NCBI GenBank assembly: GCA_028564925.1
Contig: CM053027.1
Span: forward strand, 244,739,649 to 244,803,648
Length of the DNA: 64,000 nucleotides
Origin: Lithobates sylvaticus
Lineage: Eukaryota; Chordata; Amphibia; Anura; Ranidae
Direction: 5' to 3'
The translations under genes were made by a program, and so were the position numbers. The notes beneath the pieces are model-generated. The model worked only from the letters and a program-made list of their open reading frames with translations. It did not search any database and was not told where the DNA came from. Of the stretch, positions 9,717 through 21,330 are shown piece by piece (the first letter of the stretch is position 1; the number at the start of each line of letters is the position of its first letter).

Positions 9717-12700
9717 ATGGCTGACACGGTAAATCACAAACAGTCACTTAGAGTGGCTTCTCACAACACTCAGGGGCTGAACTCCCCTTCTAAGCGCCGA
9801 AAAGCCTTTCAGAGTTACCATGCCAGAAGCCTTGATATTGTTCTTCTCCAAGAAACTCACTTCCCAGCAAATTACACCCCTTCCTTCCTCCATCGCAACT
9901 ACCCCACTTTCTACCTAGCCAATGCACAAACCAAGCAGAGAGGAGTTGCAGTACTATTATCCAAACGAATTCCCTTTGTACACAAGCACACGATACTAGA
10001 CGAAAATGGTAGATTCCTCCTGGTCAAGGGACTTATTGGAGGGGAACTATTCTCATTAGTCTCCTACTATGCCCCCAACCAAGGTAAAGCGAGATTCTTC
10101 ACCGCCATGCTTTCCACTCTCTCCCCCCATCTAGAGGGGAGAATCATAATGGGAGGAGACTCCAACACCACATTCGACCACGCCTTAGACAAGTCTTCAC
10201 CAGACAAACCCCGTCTCACAAAACCCCCCAAGCAGAGCCTCAGAATAGCCCGCCTCTTTCACGAGTTGGGTCTGATAGACACTTGGAGGGAATTAAACCC
10301 CCTCACCAAGGACTATACACACTACTCCGCCCCTCACAAGACTTTCAGCAGGATAGACCACATCTTTATCCCCAACTCTGACATCCACTCAGCGACCCAG
10401 GCCTCCATACACGAAACCCCCTGGTCTGATCATTCCATAGTCACTCTCAAGATCCGCAGCTCGCTCTCACCCACTGGCCCTCCTCAGTGGCGCCTTAGTA
10501 AAACCCTCCTCTCCAATCCCGTCCACTGTAACATACTCGCACGAGAAATCAAAGATTTCTTCCGCCTGAACGACACGGGGGACACGTCCCCCAGCAATCT
10601 ATGGGGCGCACACAAGGCAGTAATGAGAGGGAAAATAATCCAATTATCTTCTAAATTGAAGAGAGAACACAAGGTTACTGTGGAGAAGTTGGAAAAAGAC
10701 TTTGAGCTTCTTAGCAAAGCCCATAAAGCCAATCCCTCCCCAGCCAGCCTTGCCCAGCTGGAAACCTCCCGGCTTGCCCTAAATTTAGCCCTCACCACTA
10801 GTGCTGACAAACACCTACACTGGCTAGGTGGCAGATACTACTTACAAGCCGATAAAATGGGCCCCAGGCTAGCGACAAAACTCACCCCCAAGATGAAAAA
10901 TTTCTCACTTCCCAAGATCAAAACATCCTCGGGAGCCCTCTCCCAGAATCCCCAGAAGATTCTCGAGACCTTTCATGCGTTCTACTCAAATCTTTATTCC
11001 CCCCCCCCCCTCTGACGACCCAGGCCCCCTAGAATCCTTCCTGGAAAATATTATTCTCCCGAAGCTTTCGGACTCCCACAGATCCATATTGGAAGCCCCT
11101 TTTACAACAGAAGAGGTTCAAGAGGTTATCAAAAACCTCAAGACAGACTCTGCCCCAGGCCCTGACGGGTTCTCTGCCAAATACTACAAAACCTTTTCCG
11201 AGATCCTCTCTCCTCGTCTGGTCCGGCTCTTCAACTCACTGCGTGATGGCTCCCCCCTAGAACCTGCAGCTAATTTAGCTTTCATTTCTGTGATTCCTAA
11301 ACAAGGAAAAGACACTAGCGAGGTGAGCAACTACAGGCCAATATCACTAATTAACAACGACCTGAAAATCATGACAAAAATCCTGGCCAACAGAATGGCC
11401 TCCTTTATAGCGTCTTACATACATAAGGACCAGGTGGGCTTCATACCTGGGAGACAGGGGCCGGACCAGATTAGGAGAGCAATAGACTTAATATCCCTTC
11501 TACAATCTGCTTGGGATGGCAATCCTTCCCAATCAGGCTACATCCTGTCGATTGACCTACAGAAGGCCTTCGACACAGTCACCTGGCCTTATCTCTTCAC
11601 CATACTTGAACGTTGGGGCTTCGGCCCTAATTTCATGCAAACACTCTCCGCCCTATATTCTTCCCCGAAAGCCCAGATTAAATTACAGGGTCACCTATCC
11701 GAACAAATCCCAATCCTTAAAGGTACCAGACAGGGCTGCCCGCTTTCTCCTTTACTCTTCGCTATAGCGATTGAGACTCTAGCTTCAGCAATAAGACAAG
11801 ACCCCGATATTAGCGGAGTAGTATGCGGCAATCAGACCCACAAATGTGCCCTCTTTGCGGACGACGTCCTCCTCTTCCTCACTTCCCCCCTTACTTCGAC
11901 CCCTAAGGTTCTCCACCTGCTTAACTCCTTTGGATCGGTATCAGGCCTTAAGGTCAATATGTCAAAGTCCCTGGCCCTCAATATCACAACCCCCCAACAC
12001 ATGGTAGACAGACTCAAAGACGAATTCCCCTTTGCCTGGAGCTCCATCTCCCTACCCTACTTAGGGGTCTTCCTGACCCCCAAAATAGATCTCCTATACC
12101 AACTCAACTATACCCCCATGTTAAAAAAACTCTCAGACGACCTAACACAATGGTCCCTATACAAGCTGTCCTGGCTGGGCAGAGTCAATTCTGTGAAAAT
12201 GACCCTCCTCCCCAGACTACTATACCTTTTCAGGTCATTACCAATCCCCGTTAGAAAACGGGATCTGGACAGATTCCAGTCCACTCTCATTAAGTTTATC
12301 TGGGGAGGCAAGGGCCATCGTCTTCCCAATAAAGTTCTGTTCAGGGCAAAGAAAAAAGGGGGGCTAGGCCTCCCAAACCTCTGGAAGTATTACCAAGCTG
12401 CGCAACTCTGCCAGTTCTCTGCAATCTACTCTAAGACCCCGAAACCTGACTGGGTGGAAATCGAACGGCAAGCTACTCCCAATCACACTCTGGACTACCT
12501 AGCCTGGAGATCCCGTAAGGATCGCCCGGCGATCCTCTCTCCCACCCTATCGCACTCAATGTCCCTAAGTGACTCCCTACAAAAACACACCTCTTTGATA
12601 TCCCCCTGGCACCCCCTCGCTCACATCTTTAACAACCCCCACTTCCAACCGGGGCTGAACATCAAGGCCTTTGCATGGTGGCTCGATAAGGGTCTTTACA

Positions 12701-13542
12701 GGATTGGGCAATACTTTAATAACGACGGCCCCATATCACTCAAATATTGCATATCCAAGTTAGAATTGCCCCCCTCGGAAACGTACCGGTACTACCAGTT
12801 ACGACATTTCTTACACAAGATCTGGGGCAGCTCAGACAGCCCGCTCTCGGTCACCCAGTATGAGTGTTGGTGCTCCTCAGCCATGGGCGTCAGGGGGGAC
12901 ATTTCCCTGATCTACTCAGCGCTTGCTGAACCTCAGGGCAAAGCGAATTATATGTTAAAGTGGGAGCAAGACCTTCAGTTTGAATGGGACCTAGACACCT
13001 GGCACACAAATTTCTCCCGCTCATTTAAAGGCATCCTAAATACTTCCCTTATGGAAGCGGACATCAAGGTGCTTTCTAGATGGTATCTGGTACCCACCCG
13101 CCTTGCTAAATTTTACCCGCAGTCCTCTCCTCTCTGCTTCAGGGGTTGCGGCATCTTAGGCTCTCTTCTACACACACTCTGGGAATGCCCTAAAATCAGG
13201 GGCTTTTGGAACAAAATCTTTAATCTCATCCGTAAGGTAACAGGCTACAAAGTGCCCCAGGACCCAACCATAGCGCTCCTCAACGATGATATCCCACTGG
13301 TCCCTAAATTAACCCGCTCGCTCATCCACTTCATCCTCCTGGGCGCCAAAACTACTATAGCCCATGCATGGAAAACGCCCTCGGTCTCACTTAGCCGCGC
13401 ACTTAGCCGCGCGAAACAAAAAATCTCTTGGATAATGTCGCAAGAAAAAATAGCCCACTCCATACTGGATTCCACTGACAAGTTTCACCTCATTTGGGAA
13501 CCTTGGGCTCTTTACACAGGGGTATCGCTAATCCTACTATGA
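9717..13542 (+). pseudogene. L1-type ORF2: endonuclease and reverse transcriptase, one frameshift
   Basis: About 1275 codons in two overlapping frames (9717-11015 and 10975-13542). The change of frame falls at a run of 12 C (10999-11010). APE-type endonuclease motifs are SHNTQGLNS, LLQETHF, GGDSNTTFDHALD, SRIDHIFI and SDHS. RT motifs are APGPDGFSAKYY, NYRPISLIN, SIDLQKAFD, GTRQGCPLSPLLF and the catalytic FADD (11854-11865). A C-terminal zinc knuckle of CX3CX7HX4C form (CFRGCG..HTLWEC, about 13135-13190) is present. The protein nicks target DNA and primes reverse transcription there. All key residues appear present, so only the C-run length separates this from an intact ORF2. A sequencing or assembly slip is possible. 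Confidence 0.93.
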
Positions 13543-14322
13543 GTCGGTCTTGACATTTTCTCGACTATGGTAGCACACACTCCCCTCCCCCTCTCCGCGA
13601 GGGTCCCCTCCTGATACTACCCCCCCCCCCTCCCCCCCCCCCCCTCCTGCTATCGCCCCTTCTTCTTTCCCACTTCTCTCAATCTTCCTCTTTCTCTTCC
13701 TTCACTCCTTCAACTATTTCTTGAAGGGTCTCGGTTCGTTTATAGACCCATGTAGTTATTTTTGGTTAATATGTTTGGAAGCTCGATAGTACGGAAGGGC
13801 AGCCCACCTGGTAGTAATTGCAGGTCATAGCACTCTAGGCAGCCTCTTTCCACCCCCCTGTTAATTGGGGGACCGGGTTCAAGACCGCTGCGGCATGTTA
13901 TCCCAAGCCTAAAGTAAGCACCCCACCCTAGGGTGCAGTATCACCTATCACGCTCTCTGGCACCCCCAGAGATGCTGGTCCTCGACCCTCCCGCGCACAG
14001 CAGGATCCCGATAGGGGTGCGCGGGGAGTAGGGGAACAGACCCCGATCCTGAGCCCTTTTATACTTCCCTAGGGGCCTCCACCCTCGGCCCAGTGGACAG
14101 AAGCCTAAAATATTAGCCTGGTACCTTTGTCACCCCTTCCGTGACTCACCCGTTGCTCATACCCCTACCAGGGAATTACCAATTAATTCTTTCTGTAATC
14201 TGCCTTTTGTACGCACCTCTTAGGGGGTTTCTTGATTATTTTGCTCACTGTTTATAACTTTGTAATGTTCATTTCTACAATAAAGGTTTTTGAAAACTCA
14301 AAAAAAAAAAAAAAAAATAAAT
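13543..14322 (+). other. LINE 3' UTR with C-rich tract
   Basis: Noncoding tail of the L1. It has near-continuous C runs at 13620-13647, an AATAAA-type signal at about 14279, and an A-rich tail from about 14300. No ORF or structured RNA gene is recognised. A GTTCAAGAC string near 13869 resembles a tRNA B box but has no partner A box. Confidence 0.85.
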
Positions 14323-14338
14323 AAATAATAGACAAGGT

Positions 14339-15860
14339 TGCTAGATTGGTATGTGGCTCCCTCTACTGGTATGCAATGAAAAAGACTTGTTTAGCTTTCA
14401 CATAACAGCTAAGCAGGAAGTGACTTAATTGTTTTACTTTGTGAATGAACTCACCTACCCACAATGCCCACTCACCTACCCATGAACACCGAGTGGCTGA
14501 ACTGCATACTGGGTAGGTAAGAAAAGGCCTGGCATTGCCATTTTCTGTCTCTGTTGCTGGGACGCGTGGCCTGCCTACAGGGATCTGTGGGTGTGCGTTT
14601 GAAGAGCCGCGGCCTGCATCGTGCGGTGCGGAACAGCAACCACTGAGAAGTCTTACCACAGTGTGCCTGAACAGAGGTGTGATCTGACCGCAGGATCCAG
14701 AATACCTGACGGAGCCAGGCGAAGGTCCCGGTCATCTTGCGGAGCGGTGCAGCGTGATGAGCTGGCTGGCAGCAGGACAGAGACCACCGGAGCAGAGGCA
14801 TCCAACTTTCCAGGCCTGGTGTGGTGAGAGGGCTGTTGCCCAGAAGTTATATACTGCACTTCACACACTTAGACTAATCTCACAGTAATGCTGGGACCTG
14901 TAGTCCCACTTAACAATTCCTTTCAATTGAACTGTACTCAGATAGGCCTCAAAGCCTAACTTCACTAACAATTGACTGACGTTGGGAGTACATTCCCAGT
15001 AAAGGAGTTCATAAGCGTATTGCACGATTGAAGTCACTGTTGTTTACTACTTTCCACTACATTACTATCTGAAAACCCTATGGAATACAAATACTGCAGT
15101 ATAATGGATAGCTGAAGACAGAAGACAAGAGACTATATAATTTACTGTAAGGCCTTATAGTGTTGTCGCTACTTACAGAGAACTGCATTTCTCCACAGGG
15201 GGAGCTCTTGAGTAATTATATTGTGTTACATTGGTTTTGTTAGCACGGTATAAGGTATTGCAGGTTTTAAAGTGTCTGAACGGCGGTTGCTGGAAGTGGG
15301 AAGGTGCCCAGTGCCAAGATCTTATCTCCTGAGCATTAGTCCCACTGGGAGACGCACCTGCAGAGGTTGTTTAGGTAACCCTTGTGTGATAGCCATCCAC
15401 AAATACTCACCTCAGTATTGTGACAGATTCGTATGCCACTACATTTCTTGTGATTATTGTTTGAACCTGTTGCATTAAACTTATATCCTGCTTTAATACA
15501 ATTTTTTGTGAGGCTGGTTCATTCTCCTAAGGGGTGGAGCAGTGTATACTCAGGTAACAACAAAGGTAAAGTGTATGTAGCCTGTGATTATTGAGTTGTT
15601 CCTTCTTATTGGGGTGGAAAGAGCAGAGTACAGGCCCAATCAATTACCAGCAGCTCCTTCGGGGGTAAGTGCTACACAATACAAAAACTGTAAGGAAACA
15701 ATTCAGTTATTACAAAAACAGAGGGTCCTCCTGGCTCATGTGAGTCTAGTTCAACCTGGTCAGACAACAGATATGATTATGTTTGTTAACATATGTAATG
15801 GTACATTTGCTTTAATTTTTAATATTCAGTTAACGAAGCAGACAGGGAGAAAATGGTAGA
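14339..15860. other. Unclassified DNA, no gene seen
   Basis: Continues the target of the L1 insertion. A GC-richer block (14560-14830) and an AT-rich block follow. Near 15470-15490 there is a GCATTAAACTTATATCCTG stretch reminiscent of a polyadenylation region. No coding frame has a family motif. It could be part of an LTR or a non-autonomous element, but no matching repeat ends are visible in the window. Confidence 0.4.
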
Positions 15861-16965
15861 TAGGAGGGGTAGGATGGGGGGGGGGTAGGGGAGAGAGAAA
15901 AGGGGGGGCTGGGGAATGGGGGAGGAGAAGGGGAGGAGTAAGGGGGGGAGGATCACCAGCACATCAGTGAGGAGTTTTCAGAACAGCATAGGACATACGC
16001 TATAAAACAGTCTATTTGTTAGTATTTCACATGTGTACTTAACATTTTGGATGTGTCAGCCATTGGGATCACTGTACAGAGAATTAATTTATTTGCATAT
16101 TTTTCCCAGCTATTATCTTTTCCAATTCACATTGTTGGTTGAGCTCTGCAATTGTATTAGCTATGGAGGGTGTTTCTGCGGTTTTCCATAACCTAGTGAT
16201 ATTTAGCTTAGCTGCTAGCAGAAGGTGTGTTATGACAGTTCTTGTGTTTGAGGGGTATTTTTATAGCCCCACATGGAGCAGTGCTAATGCAGGGGTAGGA
16301 GTAGAAAGTGGGCCAGAGATAGTAGAGATTAATGTGAATATTTGCCTCCAGAACAGGGTAAGGGATTTACAGTACCATAGTATGTGGGCTAAGGAGCCTA
16401 TGCTGCCACAATTCCTCCAACAGTATGGTGGGCTTCCTGGGTATATTTTCAATAACTGGTAGGGTGTTAGATACCACCTGTGTAGGGTTTTTTGGTATGT
16501 CTCCCAGTGGTGGGAACAGTGAGATGCAGTGGAGGTGAACCTAAAGGCACATTGCCACATATCAGGGGTAATGTGGACTCTCAGTTCCTCGGTCCATTTG
16601 GTTAAGGTGGGAATTTGCGAGTAGGGGCGATCATCGTTTAGTATATTGTAGAACCAGGTTATTCCTTTCTTGGGGTATGGGGAACATGTGTAGAATTTGT
16701 ATATTGGTTCCGGTAGCGTGGTTGTATATGGGAGTTTTGAGGATTTGAGAAAGTGGGAGATTCTCAAATAGGTGTAAAGTTCTGAGTGCGGGAGGGTAAA
16801 TGCCTGTCGGAGGTTCTCAAATGATTTTAACGACTTGTGGTCGAAGATGTTTGTGATGCCTTGTTTGTGCCATGCTGAGAGATTAAAGTGGATGAAAAAC
16901 CCAAATGTTTTATTTATTTTTGATGAAAAATAAGATTTCCTATCATTTGAGCCCAGTCTTACCAC
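15860..16965 (-). mobile_element. 5'-truncated L1 fragment (ORF2 C-terminus)
   Basis: A minus-strand frame of 234 codons (16965-16261) matches the C-terminal part of L1/Tx1 ORF2. It has W-Y-LTPYQLLKIYPGSPP followed by the knuckle CWRNCGSIGSLAHILWYC (CX3CX7HX4C), the same spacing as in the 7.3-14.3 kb L1. After a stop, recognisable C-terminal sequence (LLLAAKLNITRLWK and further) continues to about 16080. Plus-strand G-rich sequence at 15860-15950 would be a C-rich 3' UTR on the minus strand. No clear poly(A) end or target duplication was found, so the limits are approximate. Confidence 0.8.
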
Positions 16966-17479
16966 ACAGAGTTACTCCAGCTCTGAGCAATCCTCTTTTA
17001 TTGTTCAGTGAGATAAATCTTGACAAACAAACAAAAACTTTGTCAAAACCTCCCCCTTGCTGTGAGTGACAGGTGATTTAAATATCTCATGCACTAGACT
17101 GAGACAGGCACATCCTGTGTAAAAAGTTCACAATTCACATCCCCTCCCGTCCTCTCCCCTCCAGCTCTCCCAGGCTGCCTTTACTGTGTTTTGACTGAAT
17201 GTTTCTCATCATGGGATGTGATCCTCCTGTATGCTGCAGTGAACAGCCAGCAGAATATACACAGACAAGTGATTTAGGGGACATGTATCTAGTCAGAGAT
17301 GGGCAGAGTAGAACATCCAGTGATCTGATGATTGTTATAGTGCAGTGTGTGTGTGTGTGTCTGAGTCACCTGATCACAATTGCAATATTCCTTTCCATCA
17401 CCAGGATTTGTTATGTGGGGGAGGGGTGGATTTGTCACTTTTTATAATTACACCCAGTAAGGCTGAATAAGCTTAGAGA
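16966..17479. other. Unclassified DNA, no gene seen
   Basis: No convincing ORF or repeat end. A short GT run lies at 17345-17360. Confidence 0.4.
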
Positions 17480-18215
17480 CAGTTCACACCAGTGTGCTGT
17501 GTGAGATTGCATGTGATTTTTCAGTCATACAGATAATATGGTTGATATCGCACCGCATTCGGACCAAACTCGCACAGGACCCTTTTTTTGGTCCGCACCA
17601 GAATTGCATGGGTGTTCACACCTATGCGATCCGATTCATGTCCTAACTGTCAGTTCGCAGTGCGATATGCGAGCTGAAATGGGGGTGTCGTTAACATTGT
17701 ATGACACTCCCCAGCAGTTCGCATATGGCAGTGTGAACCGACGTGCGAGTCGGATGCCATGTGGGAACCCGCAGTGGATTCGCAGGGTTCCCGCATCGCA
17801 CCAGTGTGAACCGAGCCTCAAAGCATACAGCCTACAAATGTCACCTGACTGCTCCCACTAAGGCTCAGTTCACACTGGTGCGATTCGGGAACCCTGCAAA
17901 TCCACTGTGGGTTCCCACATCACATCTGACTCGCACGTCGGTTCACACTGCCATATGCAAACTGCTGGGGAGTGTCATACAATGTTAATGACACCCCCAT
18001 TTCAGCTTGCATATCGCACTGCAAACTGACAGTTTGGACATGAATCAGATTGCATAGGTGTGAACACCCAATGCGATCCGATTCTGATGCGGACCAAAAA
18101 AAAGGGTCCTGTGCGTGTTTGGTCCGAATGTGATGCGATTTCAGCAATACAGTTTGTATGGTTGAAATCGCATCACACAGACATCGCATGTGATCTGAAC
18201 AGCAATGCGGTGCGA
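17480..18215. repeat. Fold-back element / two inverted MITE copies
   Basis: Two arms (about 17500-17818 and 17862-18200) are imperfect reverse complements over roughly 300 bp. GGTTCACACTG-type ends face each other across a short spacer (17819-17861). Shared blocks include the GGACCC-T/A run-GGTCC segment and the ACACTCCCCAGCAG segment. This is either one fold-back transposon or a head-to-head pair of the same MITE. A related MITE with GGCTCAGTTTCCACT ends sits at 46280-46471. Confidence 0.75.
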
Positions 18216-18289
18216 ATCACAGGAATGCGGAGTGTACAGTGGTGGGTAGTACGTGCAGGATGGTGTCAGGATAGTGGACAGTGTCAGAT

Positions 18290-21200
18290 TATTTTTTTAT
18301 TTTACAATTAAATTATTTTTTTTCCAAAAGGTTTTTTATTTTTTTTACAAATTTTTTGTACTATTTTAACAATGATGGGAGGTTTATTTTTTAAATATAT
18401 TTTTTCACAGTGCTTTTGGGAAAGGGGGTGGTTGGTGTCAGTGGGTCAGTGTCAGTGGTCGGTGTCAGTGGTTCAGTGTAAGTGGGTCAGTGGTCGGTGT
18501 CAGTGGGTCAGTGGTCGTGTCAGTGGGTCAGTGGTCGGTGTCAGTGGGGCAGTGGTGGTGTCAGTGGGGCAGTGTCAGTGGGTCAGTGGTCGGTGTCAGT
18601 GGGGCAGTGTCAGTGGGGCAGTGGTCGGTGTCAGTGGGTCAGTGGTGGTGTCAGTGGGGCCGTGGATGGTGTCAGTGGGGCCGTGGATGGTGTCAGTGGG
18701 GCCGTGGATGGTGTCAGTGGGGCCGTGGATGGTGTCAGTGGTCGGTGTCAGTGGGGCAGTCATCGGTGTCAGTGGGGCAGTGGATGGTGTCAGTGGGGCA
18801 GTGGACGGTGTCAGTGGGGCAGTGGACGGTGTCAGTGGGGCAGTGGACGGTGTCAGTGGGGCAGTGGACGGTGTCAGTGGGGCAGTGGACAATGTCAGTG
18901 GTCAGTGTCAATAGGGCAGTAGTCAGTGTCAGTGGGGCAGTGGACGGTGTCAGTGGGGCAGTGGTCGATGTCAGTGGGGCAGTGGACGATGTCAGTGGGG
19001 CAGTGGATGGTTCTTTTTTTATTTTACAATTAATTTTTTTTGTCAGTGGGTCAGTGGTCGGTGTCAGTGGGGCCGTGGACGGTGTCAGTGGGGCCGTGGA
19101 CGGTGTCAGTGGGGCCGTGGACGGTGTCAGTGGTCGGTGTCAATAGGGCAGTGGTCAGTGTCAGTGGGGCAGTGGTCGGTGTCAGTGGGGCAGTGGACGA
19201 TGTCAGTGGGGCAGTGGACGATGTCAGTGGGGCAGTGGATGGTGTCAGTGTCAGTGGGGCAGTGAATGATGTCAGTGGGGCAGTGAACGGTGTCAGTGTC
19301 AGTGGGTCATTGGTCGGTGATGGGAGGGTGTTTTTTTTAAATATATTTGTTCACAGTGCTTTTGGGAAACGGGGTGGTTGGTGTCAGTGGGTCAGTGGTC
19401 GGTGTCAGTGGGGCAGTGGTCGGTGTCAGTGGGGCAGTGGTCGGTGTCAGTGGGGCAGTGGATGGTGTCAGTGGGGCAGTGGTCGGTGTCAGTGGGGCAG
19501 TGGTCGGTGTTAATGGGGCAGTGGTCAGTGTCAGTGGGGTAGTGGTCGGTGTCAGTCGGGCAGTGGTCGGTGTCAGTGGGGCAGTGGTCGTGGTCAGTGG
19601 GGCAGTGGAAGTGTCAGTGGGGCAGTGGAAGGTGTCGGGGGCAGTGGACGGTGTCAGTGGACGGTGTCAGTGGAGCAGTGGAAGGTGTCAGTAGTCGGTG
19701 TCAGTAGGGCAGTGAATGATGTCAGTGGGGCAGTGGGGCAGGGGTCGTTGTCAGTGGGGCAGGGGTCGGTGTCAGTGGTCGGTGTCAGTAGTCGGTGTCA
19801 GTAGGGCAGTGTCAGTGGGGCAGTGGATGGTGTCAGTGGGGCAGGGGTCGGTGTCAGTGGGGCAGTGGGTCGGTGTCAGTGGGGTAGTGGTCGGTGTCAG
19901 TGGGGCAGGGGACAATGTCAGTGGGGCAGTGGAAGGTGTCAGTGGGGGTAGTGGACGGTGTCAGTGGGGCAGTGAATGGTGTCAGTGTCAGTGGGGCAGT
20001 GGACGGTGTCAGTGGGGCAGGGTCAGTGGGGCAGTGGACGGTGTCAGTGTCAGTGGGGCAGTGGACGGTGTCAGTGTGGCATTGAACGGTGTCAGTGTCA
20101 GTGGGTCATTGGTCGTGTCAGATATAAATATATTTGTTCACAGTGCTTTTGGGAAACGGGGTGGTTGGTGTCAGTGGGGCAGTGGTCAGTGTCAGTGGGG
20201 CAGTGGGGTGTCAGTGGGGCAGTGGATGTGTCAGTGTGGCAGTGGATGGTGTCAGTGTGGCAGTGGTCGGTGTCAGTGGGGCAGTGGATGGTTATTTTTT
20301 TATTTTACAATTTAATTTTTTTTTTCCCAAAAGGTTTTTAATTTTTTTTTACAATTTTTTTTGTACTATTTTAACAATGAAGGGAGGATGGGGTTTTATT
20401 TTTTAAATATATTTTTTCACAGTGCTTTTGGGAAAGGGGGTGGTTGGTGACAGTGGGTCAGTGGTCCGTGTCAGTGGGTCAGTGGTCAGTGTCAGTGGTC
20501 AGTGTCAGTGGGTCAGTGGTCAGTGTCAGTGGGTCAGTGGTCAGTGTCAGTGGGTCAGTGGTCAGTGTCAGTGGGTCAGTGTCAGTGGGTCAGTGGTCAG
20601 TGTCAGTGGGTCAGTGTCAGTGGGTCAGTGGTCTGTGTCAGTGGGTCAGTGGTCGGTGGGGCAGTGGATGGTGTCAGTGGGGCCGTGGATGGTGTCAGTG
20701 GGGCCGTGGATGGTGTCAGTGGGGCCGTGGATGGTGTCAGTGAGTCAGTGGTCGGTGTCAGTGGGGCCGTGGATGGTGTCAGTGGGTCAGTGGATGGTGT
20801 AAGTGGGGCCGTGGATGGTGTCAGTGGGGCCGTGGATGGTGTCAGTGGGGCCGTGGATGGTGTCAGTGGGGCCGCGGATGGTGTCAGTGGGGCCGTGGAT
20901 GGTGTCAGTGGGTCAGTGTCAGTGGGGCAGTCGTCGGTGTCAGTGGGGCCGTGGTCGGTGTCAGTGGGTCAGTGGTCGGTGTCAGAGGGGCAGTGGATGG
21001 TGTCAGTGGGTCAGTGGACAGTGTCAGTGGGGCAGTGGACGGTGTCAGTGGGGCAGTGGACGGTGTCAGTGGGGCAGTGGACGATGTCAGTGGTCGATGT
21101 CAATAGGGCAGTGGTCAGTGTCAGTGGGGCAGTGGACGGTGTCAGTGGGGCAGTGGACGATGTCAGTGGGGCAGTGGTCAGTGTCAGTGGGGCAGTGGAC

Positions 21201-21330
21201 GTGTCAGTGGGGCAGTGGTCGGTGTCAGTGGGGCAGTGGACGATGTCAGTGGGGCAGTGGACGATATCAGTGGGGCAGTGGATGGTTATTTTTTTATTTT
21301 ACAATTTAATTTTTTTGTCAGTGGGTCAGT
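18290..21330. repeat. 21-bp GTGTCAGTGGGGCAGTGGACG minisatellite with higher-order repeats
   Basis: About 3 kb of tandem units built from 12-bp and 9-bp modules (GTCAGTGGGGCA, GTGGACGGT and variants with GGTC, GGCC). AT-rich linker blocks recur at 18290-18420, 19010-19045, 19320-19375, 20110-20155, 20295-20435 and 21285-21315. The pair at 18290 and 20295 share a long block including CACAGTGCTTTTGGGAAA, so a multi-hundred-base higher-order unit exists. Long open frames (VGQW or SGAVDGV repeats) result from the multiple-of-three period and are not genes. Confidence 0.9.

Larger units (their letters stand above)
7273..14322 (+). mobile_element. Near-intact full-length L1/Tx1-type LINE
   Basis: The element is bounded by a perfect 16-bp target-site duplication, AAATAATAGACAAGGT, at 7257-7272 and 14323-14338. 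It ends in AATAAAGGTTTTTGAAAACTC plus an A-rich tail. It has a short GC-rich 5' end, ORF1 (7424-8587), a 1.13-kb spacer, ORF2 (9717-13542) and a 780-bp 3' UTR with long C runs. ORF1 is open throughout. ORF2 has a single frame change at a run of 12 C near 11000. The perfect duplication and open frames point to a young insertion. The clade is judged from the ORF1 coiled coil plus RRM-type region and the APE endonuclease/RT ORF2. Confidence 0.95.

Noticed and set aside
9480-9740. Short Ser/Pro-rich and Arg/Gly-rich frames on both strands
   Set aside because: They sit in the C-rich inter-ORF spacer of the L1 and have no conserved motif.
10999-11010. Programmed frameshifting at the 12-C run in L1 ORF2
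   Set aside because: No slippery heptamer or downstream structure is evident, and the shift falls between the endonuclease and RT. A simple indel or run-length error is the plainer explanation.
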